Origin: Cyanobacteria bacterium SZAS LIN-3
Lineage (GTDB): Bacteria > Cyanobacteriota > Vampirovibrionia > Obscuribacterales > Obscuribacteraceae
Direction: 5' to 3'
Assembly (NCBI GenBank): GCA_018266215.1
Contig: JAFEAV010000021.1
Span: forward strand, 1 to 64,000
Length of the DNA: 64,000 bases
Of the stretch, positions 27,420-34,774 are shown piece after piece. Position numbers and translations under genes: made by a program. Each line of letters starts with the position of its first letter. The stretch's first letter is position 1. The notes below the pieces were generated by a model. The model made no database searches. It saw only the letters and a program-made list of their open reading frames with translations, and had not been told where the DNA came from.

Positions 27420-28271
27420 TTGGGGGGATTTTGTGAGGCTTCCGGAGAAAAATTCCGAAATCCGGCAATTTTTCGGATTAAACCCCTGATCGCTCTCACA
27501 GCATGGCTTTTCACCTGCCTGCCCGGGCAGGCCTATACGATAGAAGGCAAAATCGAACACGTCGAACAATTGCCGCCGGTTGAGCAAAAGTTCAATCCCG
27601 GGGCTCACTTTGATCTCAGCGCCGAACTCTCCCCCGACAACGTCTGGGTGAAAATTCCAGCCTGGCTGGCAGGGTCCTGGGCGGCCAGGGACGAGACGGC
27701 GGTTTACTTCCAGGATTTCAAAAAAGGCATCAGCCGCAACTTAAATGAATCATTCAAGGCCAAGCAGGACTTCACCTATGGCCACCAGGTCGATAAAAAC
27801 GGACAGGTCTGGCACTATCTGGGGGTGCCCTATACCTCAAAGTCGGTGCACACCAGTTACGAAGAAATCCACGAAGTCCGAGAAAAGCAGCTGCTCAAGG
27901 CCACCGACGAGCTGGCTGAGTTTCGCTCGGTCTACACGGTACTCTTCATCGACAATTTCACATCCAACATCCAGCGCACCCAGCAACAGGAAAGCCTCAC
28001 TACATACAGTCCCATAGCCGACGATCGCATCGCCATGACCGCCTCAAGCAAGGTCTTTGATGCCGCCGGTCGAGCCCAGACTCTGCAGCGCAACGAGGCC
28101 ATTATCAAGCGCTACAAACATTTCAGCCCGGTGAATGAAAAGGACGGCAAGGACCTGAAAGCACTCTTTCAGCAATTTATGCGTGCCCGCGGCTATGAAG
28201 GACAGAGTCCGGCGCCGGTAAAAAGCTCGGGCGGCAGCGCGCCGGTTTATAAGCCCGGTTCGGATTTTTAG
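27420..28271 (+). CDS. Secreted protein of unknown function
   Basis: 283 residues. A hydrophobic segment (IKPLIALTAWLFTCLPGQAYT) about 20 residues in looks like a signal peptide with a long basic n-region. The mature part is mixed alpha/beta with IPAWLAGSWAARDETAVYF and WHYLGVPYTSKSVHTSYEE; no family is recognised. The start is uncertain: TTG at 27420 has AGGAG five bases before it and is preferred, while TTG 27363 also fits. Convergent with the gene at 28288. Confidence 0.6.
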   Translation: MGGFCEASGEKFRNPAIFRIKPLIALTAWLFTCLPGQAYTIEGKIEHVEQLPPVEQKFNPGAHFDLSAELSPDNVWVKIPAWLAGSWAARDETAVYFQDFKKGISRNLNESFKAKQDFTYGHQVDKNGQVWHYLGVPYTSKSVHTSYEEIHEVREKQLLKATDELAEFRSVYTVLFIDNFTSNIQRTQQQESLTTYSPIADDRIAMTASSKVFDAAGRAQTLQRNEAIIKRYKHFSPVNEKDGKDLKALFQQFMRARGYEGQSPAPVKSSGGSAPVYKPGSDF

Positions 28272-28287
28272 CGCATTAAACAGACAC

Positions 28288-28710
28288 TTATCTGGTCGGC
28301 TTGTAGGGCATGAAGGACAAGAAGGGCTTGCCCTGCCACATGCCGGAAGCGACGGTGATGACGCCCACCCCGGTGAGGGCGATTTTGACCACGGCGCCGT
28401 TGACTCCGTTTGATTCTTTGACGCCGCCGGGCATGACCGTCTGGCCGTAAATCCAGCTCCAGTCGACGGCACAGACAGCTTCGGCGGGAGGGGCAATGGC
28501 ACTGCCTTCCACAACTTCAGTGTCGATCAAAGATTCGTTTTCATCGGCGCGGGCGGTCATAAGCAGGCCCCGGCCATCCTCAAAGATGAGGGCGAAACTG
28601 TCGAGACTGCTCTGCGCGCGTTTGACGACGGCACCACCCAGGGCACTGACACTATACTGGCCGGCATCGGGTTTTACTTCAGTGCTTGAGTTCTGACTAT
28701 TTTCAGTCAT
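28288..28710 (-). CDS. Conserved-looking hypothetical protein, roadblock-like length
   Basis: 140 residues with no signal peptide until a hydrophobic C-terminal segment (AVVKIALTGVGVITVASGMW). An alternating beta pattern spans YSVSALGGAVVKRAQ and DSFALIFEDGRGLLMTA. I do not recognise it. The ATG has AGGAC nine bases upstream and lies 69 bp from the divergent flavoprotein gene. Confidence 0.6.
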   Translation of the reverse strand: MTENSQNSSTEVKPDAGQYSVSALGGAVVKRAQSSLDSFALIFEDGRGLLMTARADENESLIDTEVVEGSAIAPPAEAVCAVDWSWIYGQTVMPGGVKESNGVNGAVVKIALTGVGVITVASGMWQGKPFLSFMPYKPTR

Positions 28711-28779
28711 AAAAAATTGTCCTGAGATCTTGGTATTCTAAAAGCGACCTCTAATGATAGACCACCGGCACAGGTAACC

Positions 28780-29958
28780 TTGCAAAATTTTGATGTGATC
28801 GTAATCGGAGCGGGCGGCGCGGGCATGATGTGCGCAGCGCTGGCCGGGCAAAAAGGCCGTTCGGTGGCAATACTCGATCACAATGAGATAGTCGGCCGCA
28901 AAATTCTCATCTCCGGCGGCGGACGCTGCAATTTCACCAATATAGACGCGCGACCGGAAAATTTCGTCTCGCAAAATCCGCATTTTTGCAAATCGGCCCT
29001 GGCCCGGTATCGCCCGCGGGATTTTATCAAACTGGTGGAGAGCTACCGCATCAGATATCACGAAAAGAAGCTGGGGCAGCTCTTTTGTAATGACAGCGCC
29101 AAGCAAATAGTGGACCTGCTCATGGGCGAAATGCACAAAGGCAAAGTCAGACTCATTCTCAGCACAAAGATAAACACGGTAAATAAGGACAACGAAAAAT
29201 TTATCGTGACAACCGAGTCGGGGGATTTTTCCTGCGACTCACTGGTAATTGCCAGTGGCGGTCTTTCAATACCACAAATTGGTGCCACCGGATTTGGTTA
29301 CGACATCGCGCGCCAGTTTGGGCTCAATATTGTGGAGACGGCCCCTGCCCTCGACGGCTTCACCTGGTCCCATGCCGATCTCGACCGTTTTGGCCCACTG
29401 GCCGGGGTATCGATAAACAGCTGCGTCAGTGTCGGCAAAGCGTCTTTCCGCGAAAATATACTCTTCACCCACACAGGTCTGAGCGGTCCCGCCAGCCTGC
29501 AGGCATCACTCTACTGGCAGCGCGGCAAAAAGATATCCATCGACCTCTCTCCGGATCTGGACGTGGGCCGCTATCTCTGGAAACGCAAACAGGAGGGCGC
29601 CAGGCAGGAAATCAAAAATCTGCTCTCCGAAATACTGCCCAAACGCTTTGCCGAAGCCTTTATCGAGTCGAAAAAACTGAGCGGACCGGTGACCGGCCTG
29701 GCCGAAAAAACAATCCAGGCCCTGGGCGACAGTTTGAAAAACTGGCAGGTAGAACCACACTCCACGGTAGGTTACCGCAAGGCGGAAGTCACCAGGGGTG
29801 GTGTCGATACCTCGCATCTCTCAAGCAAAACGATGGAGTGCAAAGACGTAAAGGGTCTCTACTTTATCGGTGAAGTAGTGGACGTCACAGGTCAGCTCGG
29901 AGGCTACAATTTCCAGTGGGCCTGGGCCTCGGCTGTTTCGGCCGCCGAAGCCCTTTAG
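28780..29958 (+). CDS. BaiN/YhiN (HI0933) family flavoprotein
   Basis: 392 residues, normal for the family. It begins with the FAD-binding VIVIGAGGAGMMCAALA, followed by GRKILISGGGRCNFTN, the hallmark of HI0933-like proteins, and ends with GLYFIGEVVDVTGQLGGYN, the C-terminal FAD contact. Members are FAD/NAD(P)-dependent oxidoreductases; some (BaiN) act on bile-acid intermediates, but the physiological substrate is usually unknown. The start is TTG, with AGGTAACC just before it. It ends 9 bp from the convergent glycosyltransferase gene. Confidence 0.92.
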   Translation: MQNFDVIVIGAGGAGMMCAALAGQKGRSVAILDHNEIVGRKILISGGGRCNFTNIDARPENFVSQNPHFCKSALARYRPRDFIKLVESYRIRYHEKKLGQLFCNDSAKQIVDLLMGEMHKGKVRLILSTKINTVNKDNEKFIVTTESGDFSCDSLVIASGGLSIPQIGATGFGYDIARQFGLNIVETAPALDGFTWSHADLDRFGPLAGVSINSCVSVGKASFRENILFTHTGLSGPASLQASLYWQRGKKISIDLSPDLDVGRYLWKRKQEGARQEIKNLLSEILPKRFAEAFIESKKLSGPVTGLAEKTIQALGDSLKNWQVEPHSTVGYRKAEVTRGGVDTSHLSSKTMECKDVKGLYFIGEVVDVTGQLGGYNFQWAWASAVSAAEAL

Positions 29959-29966
29959 AGCAGGAC

Positions 29967-31667
29967 TTATTTTGAATATTGCAGCAGGGCGTAGTCGCCT
30001 TTCCGGCTGACTATGCGGGTTTTCTGGATGGCAGAGAGAAAGTCCAGTTTATTGACCCGGGTGAGGATGTAAGCCGAGGGCAGCTGACTCAGGCGCTGCT
30101 TCAGCTCATCGCCGCCGTTGATGTTTTCCACCTTGCGCAGGGCATAAAAAGGCACGCCCGGTTTGCGCATGTCAAAAATAATGATGGGCAGATCCGATTG
30201 CCCGGCAAAGCGTGCAAAATCCGGCAGCTGTCCTTCCAGACGCTCGGACACAACCGGCAAAATCAAATTGAGATACACGCCAAAAAATGCCGTCGATAGT
30301 ACGACAAAAAATGTGACCGCGGCCACAAGCTTGCGCAGGCGGCCAAGGACGATGGCCAGAAAAGCCACACCACCCTGCATGGCCGCGTAGCTCGCAATCA
30401 GTGGCGGCAGGCCGGGCATCTGGGTTCTCACCTTATTCATCAGAGCCGGAGCAATGCTGCCGTTGCCCACAAGACCGGCGCCGGCGTAAACAAACAGCAT
30501 GGCCAGAATGGGATAACAGACCCGGGCAAAGGAAGCGGAGACAAAGGCGGCCTCCAGCTCACCGGCGACAGTTACAGCCAGGGCCGGAAATGCCGGAAGG
30601 GTATAAGGCAGGAGTTTGGAAACAGACATACTGAAAAAGACCAGAATGGCCGAGGCCCATAAGAAGCAGTAAAAATACAGGTCCTCGGCCGGCGATTGCC
30701 CCAGAAGCATCTGTCTCAATGCGGCCAATCTGGCCATCGGGCCCCCTTCACTGCGCAAGAGACGGCTGAGGAAATGACGACGCAGCCAGAAGAACTGCGG
30801 CAAATAGAGGGCAAAGGGCACATAGCCGCCGAACATGGCCGCGGCGTGATACCAGAATGGTTGCTTATGGTTGTCCACCACGGCCGTGAAACGCTGAAAA
30901 TTTTCTCTGACGATGAACTCCTGAAAATATTCGCCCTTTGTAACCGTGATCTCGACGGCAAACCAGGGCACGGCGATAAGCGCCACAATGAGAGCACCCA
31001 GGAGAGGCCGGTAGAAGAGCCAGGCGGCCCTGAGTTCGCCGCGCAAAAAATGATAGACAAAGAGAATGGCCACAGGCAGAACCACACCGACCGGCCCCTT
31101 AGTCATAATGGCCAGGCCCAGCAGCACATAGCCGGCCAGGGCGAAGCTGAAACGGCGCGACTTGAAGGCATGGAAAAAAGCCATCTGACTGCCGGCCATG
31201 AAGAGGGCCAGAGGCATATCGGTTATGGCCTCGCGCGCGGTCAGGACAAAAAGCGGGGCCACGGCCAGCGACAGAGCGCCGACCACCGCCGCCCGCACAG
31301 ATACGTAACGGGCAATCAGGAGATAGGTGAAAGCTATAAGAACAAGGGCGCAAGCCACTCCAAAGAAACGCGCCGCGTATTCATTGACGCCGAAGACCTT
31401 GTAGGAGAGAGCCATGGCCCATATACAGAGCGGCGGCTTGGTATAGCGCACGACATAATTGAGCAAGGTAGTGACATATTCGCCGGTGACCAGCATTTCG
31501 CGCGCCGGCTCGGCATAAAGAGCCTCATCGGGATTGAAGAGCGGGCATTGCCCCAGACCGGTGAAAAGCACAAAACAGCTGCTGAGCAGGACCAGAATCA
31601 GACCGCTCAATTTGAGCCGGGTTTGCCCGCCGCTCTTGTCACTTACGATATTTTCTTCTTGCGCCAC
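29967..31667 (-). CDS. ArnT-like GT-C glycosyltransferase (PMT/GT83 family)
   Basis: 566 residues with about twelve membrane helices. The first periplasmic loop NPDEALYAEPAREMLVTGEY and RYTKPPLCIWAMALSYKVFG contains the acidic DE and the KPP motif of ArnT/PMT-type transferases, which move a sugar from a polyprenyl-phosphate carrier to lipid A or protein. The start is GTG at 31667. ArnT itself is about 550 residues, so the length fits. The sugar and acceptor are open; no arn operon lies near, although two small DMT proteins at 46.1-46.9 kb resemble ArnE/ArnF-type flippase subunits in size. Confidence 0.87.
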   Translation of the reverse strand: MAQEENIVSDKSGGQTRLKLSGLILVLLSSCFVLFTGLGQCPLFNPDEALYAEPAREMLVTGEYVTTLLNYVVRYTKPPLCIWAMALSYKVFGVNEYAARFFGVACALVLIAFTYLLIARYVSVRAAVVGALSLAVAPLFVLTAREAITDMPLALFMAGSQMAFFHAFKSRRFSFALAGYVLLGLAIMTKGPVGVVLPVAILFVYHFLRGELRAAWLFYRPLLGALIVALIAVPWFAVEITVTKGEYFQEFIVRENFQRFTAVVDNHKQPFWYHAAAMFGGYVPFALYLPQFFWLRRHFLSRLLRSEGGPMARLAALRQMLLGQSPAEDLYFYCFLWASAILVFFSMSVSKLLPYTLPAFPALAVTVAGELEAAFVSASFARVCYPILAMLFVYAGAGLVGNGSIAPALMNKVRTQMPGLPPLIASYAAMQGGVAFLAIVLGRLRKLVAAVTFFVVLSTAFFGVYLNLILPVVSERLEGQLPDFARFAGQSDLPIIIFDMRKPGVPFYALRKVENINGGDELKQRLSQLPSAYILTRVNKLDFLSAIQKTRIVSRKGDYALLQYSK

Positions 31668-31792
31668 TTACCCTGACCCCTGTTGCGACAATGATAAAGG
31701 CCGGGAGCGCGTTTTGCTCGCCCGGGGTGAGCAAGAATCACTTGACAGCTATGTTTGTTGCAATTTCGATGACCCAATCAGGGTCTCGCCCG

Positions 31793-31822
31793 TTGCATAT
31801 TAAGAAGAACGTTAACTATGCT
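31793..31822 (+). promoter_or_regulatory. Candidate promoter of dapL
   Basis: TTGCAT (31793-31798) and TATGCT (31817-31822) are 18 bases apart, 121 bases before the dapL ATG. A perfect TTGACA at 31743 has no matching -10 at 17 bases. The region 31668-31942 holds no other gene that I can support. Confidence 0.3.
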
Positions 31823-31942
31823 TACTATTTAGGCGGGGAGGCGATCTTTATGTGAAGCTATGGTAATGTCTGATGATCAGGGCATACTCTGCCTTTGAAC
31901 ACCCAGGCAGGGGAAAACACAGTTATCAAAGGTCACTCAAAA

Positions 31943-33130
31943 ATGGAAGTTTCGAAAAGACTCAAGTCGATCCCACCCTATGTCTTCGCAGAGATTGCTA
32001 AGAAGAGCCAGGCAGCCGCGGCTCGCGGAGTGGATGTAATCAATCTTGGCATAGGCGATCCGGACCAGCCGACCCCCAGGCACATTGTCGACGCCATGCA
32101 CGAAGCCCTGGAAAATCCCATCAATCATCACTATCCGCCCTTCGGCGGCACCAAAGAGTACAAAACCGCGGTTGCCGAGTGGTGCAAGAATCGCTTCGGT
32201 ATAGATGTCGACCCCAATACAGAAGTAACTTCACTGATTGGTTCAAAAGAAGGCCTGCACAATACGATCATGGCTTTCATCGACCAGGGTGACATCAATA
32301 TCATCCCCGACCCCGGCTATCCGGTTTATCGCACATCCACAATCCTGGCCGGCGGCGAGCCCTACTTCATGCCGCTTACACCGGAAAACAATTTCCTGCC
32401 CGATTTTGATGCGATACCGCAGGCGGTGCTGGACAAAGCCAAGCTTCTGATGATCAGCTATCCCAACAATCCGACAGCCGGGATTGCCGATCTGGCCTTC
32501 TTTGAAAAAGCCGTCGCTTTCTGCAAAAAGCACAACATCCTCCTCTGCCATGACCTGGCCTATTCCGAGATGACCTATGACGGCTACAAAGCACCGTCCA
32601 TCATGGAAGTCAAAGGAGCCAAGGACATAGCCATAGAATTGCATTCGCTGTCCAAGAGCTACAACATGACCGGCTGGCGTATCGGCTTCGCCATCGGTAA
32701 TGCCGAAGCAATCAAAGCCATCGGTCAGATCAAATCCAACATCGACACCGACATCTTCCGCGCAATACAGATGGCGGCCATCGCCGGATTCACCGGACCG
32801 ACCGACCACATCACTTTCTGCAACAACCTCTATGTCGAGCGCCGCGACCTGGCGGTCGAACGCCTTACAAAACTGGGCTGGCCGGTCAAACCGATCAAAG
32901 CTACGTTCTACATGTGGCTGCCTACCCCGCCCGGTATGTCTTCCGCTGAGTTCAGCAACCTCATGCTCGACCAGGCCGGTATCGTCGTGCCTCCGGGCGT
33001 GGCCTACGGACCGGGTGGTGAAGGATTTTTCCGCATGTCGCTGTGCGTGGAGAAAGAGAGATTGGCCGAAGCCTTCGATCGCATGGCAAAACATGCCATA
33101 ACGTTCGACATGGCTAAAGCGAAAGTATAG
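31943..33130 (+). CDS. dapL: LL-diaminopimelate aminotransferase-like
   Basis: 395 residues, a fold-type I PLP aminotransferase. INLGIGDPDQPTP and HHYPPFGGTKEYK are the DapL-type N-terminal motifs; ISYPNNPTAG binds the cofactor ring region; SLSKSYNMTGWRIG holds the PLP lysine (Lys 238). DapL converts tetrahydrodipicolinate and glutamate directly to LL-diaminopimelate for lysine and peptidoglycan. The frame is open from 31895, but ATG 31943 starts the family-like sequence (MEVSKRLKSIPPYV) with AAGGT nine bases before. Related aminotransferases have other substrates, so the specificity is likely rather than certain. Downstream gene is 21 bp away. Confidence 0.85.
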   Translation: MEVSKRLKSIPPYVFAEIAKKSQAAAARGVDVINLGIGDPDQPTPRHIVDAMHEALENPINHHYPPFGGTKEYKTAVAEWCKNRFGIDVDPNTEVTSLIGSKEGLHNTIMAFIDQGDINIIPDPGYPVYRTSTILAGGEPYFMPLTPENNFLPDFDAIPQAVLDKAKLLMISYPNNPTAGIADLAFFEKAVAFCKKHNILLCHDLAYSEMTYDGYKAPSIMEVKGAKDIAIELHSLSKSYNMTGWRIGFAIGNAEAIKAIGQIKSNIDTDIFRAIQMAAIAGFTGPTDHITFCNNLYVERRDLAVERLTKLGWPVKPIKATFYMWLPTPPGMSSAEFSNLMLDQAGIVVPPGVAYGPGGEGFFRMSLCVEKERLAEAFDRMAKHAITFDMAKAKV

Positions 33131-33151
33131 AGGTCGGGAGCTTCCCATTTA

Positions 33152-34759
33152 ATGCAAAAAGAGAAGCAGTACTCGGCAAAATCTATCCAAATCTTGCCCG
33201 GTAACCCAACTGCAACAGCTATCCATCAGATCCTTACCTGGGCTCTGGAAAATCTCGACAAACAAGTTGAGGTAATCTGGCCCTCGTCAATCAAAGGCTC
33301 CGAATATAAACTCACCGCCCATGCTGACCCCATGGGCGGTGACCCAAAATGGATTTTGAACGTGGCTTCGGCCGGCGAAACAAAACTGATCTGGGAATTT
33401 ACCAGCTGTGACTCTCTGCTTGTATTCAACCGCATCGAAGCTTCACTAAACGAACGCGAAGGCACCAACCGGGTAAGCAATCAAGTGATTGCCACCAAAG
33501 AAGACGCCGCCGAAGAGAAGGCTTTCTTCTACGTGCCTGAAGCCGTGACTAAGCAGCGCGCCACCATACCCATTCCCATGGTCGGCCAGGAAAGCTCACT
33601 CAACCGCTCCAGCACTGTTTTAAACGGGGATCTGGCCTTCGTCCAGATATCAGCACTGCTGCAATCCATCAACCTGGCGAAAATGACCGGACGCCTGGAA
33701 ATCGACAGCGAAGAAGGGGCCGCCGAAGTATTCTTCACCGACGGTCAGCCAATCCACGCCACCAGCCCCGGCCTGGAAGGCCCCGAATGCGTCTACGAAC
33801 TGGTTACATGGAAAGAAGGGCGCTTCTTCTTCCAGCCCAAAGTGCAGACCGAAAAGAAGACCATCTCCGACAATCTGGACTCACTGATGATCCAGGGAGC
33901 GCAGCTCTTCGACAAACACAACTTCCTCAAAAACAGCGGCTTCAAAACCGACTGTGTGCTTCTAAAAACACAACACAATCTCGATGACGCCGCTTTGAAA
34001 AAAATACTGGCGCCGGCAATTCCCGTAGCCTTTGCGCCGCAGCGCAAATTCTTCGACATGATCGACGATAAGATGACGGCCGATGAGCTTATCGCCAAAA
34101 TGGAGCTGAAGAAGAGCGTCTGGGTACCCATCATCTGCAACATGCTCAGCACCGGTCTGGCTGCTTTTACCAAGGGCACAAAAAAAGGCAACCTGCCGCC
34201 GCTTGAACCCAAGGCAGTCGACAGTGCCGCCATTCAATCGGTGATCATGTCGCTGCGCCGCGGCGATACCGGCATGTTCAACTTCCCGGCATTTCTCTAT
34301 TTCCTGGAGCAGGAATACTTCCGCGGTCACCGCTCGGGCTCACCTATTTCAGTCATAGTCTTTGAGATGCGCGTCAAGTCCGGGCCCAATGCCGCCATAC
34401 GCGAACCATTACCAATTAACGCCCTGCGAGAAGCCGTTCTGCGCATTTCGCAGACCAAACGACACAACGATCTGCTCGCCCACTACGAAGCTTTCGACTA
34501 TGCCCTGCTCTGCCCCGATACCAAGGGTGAAGGCGCTCGTGTCTTTGCCAATCGCATTATGCAGGCCCTTTTAAAATCACCTCTTTCCACCGGTGTCGAT
34601 GCCCGCAGTCTCTCGCTTTCCTTTGGAGCGGCCTGCGTACCCGAAGATTTCCTGGAGCTGGGCCTGCTCTTATCAGCGGCCGAAGCGGCTAAAGCCAGCG
34701 CTCTGACAAGCACGGAAACCCCAATCGTTCTCTATCGCGATCTACTCGCTAAAGCCTGA
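33152..34759 (+). CDS. PATAN/DUF4388 protein with degenerate GGDEF domain
   Basis: 535 residues. Residues about 20-105 are the same N-terminal domain seen in the two proline-rich proteins (VIWPSSIKGSEYKL, DPKWILNV). Residues about 165-265 match the PATAN/DUF4388 pattern (SALLQSINLAKMTGRLEI, AEVFFTDGQPIHA), a module of bacterial and cyanobacterial regulators. Residues about 390-530 have the layout of a GGDEF domain, but the signature loop reads HYEAFDYALL, so it cannot be a cyclase; it may bind nucleotide or another protein. The gene sits 21 bp after dapL and 15 bp before a DNA methylase. Confidence 0.8.
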   Translation: MQKEKQYSAKSIQILPGNPTATAIHQILTWALENLDKQVEVIWPSSIKGSEYKLTAHADPMGGDPKWILNVASAGETKLIWEFTSCDSLLVFNRIEASLNEREGTNRVSNQVIATKEDAAEEKAFFYVPEAVTKQRATIPIPMVGQESSLNRSSTVLNGDLAFVQISALLQSINLAKMTGRLEIDSEEGAAEVFFTDGQPIHATSPGLEGPECVYELVTWKEGRFFFQPKVQTEKKTISDNLDSLMIQGAQLFDKHNFLKNSGFKTDCVLLKTQHNLDDAALKKILAPAIPVAFAPQRKFFDMIDDKMTADELIAKMELKKSVWVPIICNMLSTGLAAFTKGTKKGNLPPLEPKAVDSAAIQSVIMSLRRGDTGMFNFPAFLYFLEQEYFRGHRSGSPISVIVFEMRVKSGPNAAIREPLPINALREAVLRISQTKRHNDLLAHYEAFDYALLCPDTKGEGARVFANRIMQALLKSPLSTGVDARSLSLSFGAACVPEDFLELGLLLSAAEAAKASALTSTETPIVLYRDLLAKA

Positions 34760-34774
34760 GAGTAAAAATCTTAC

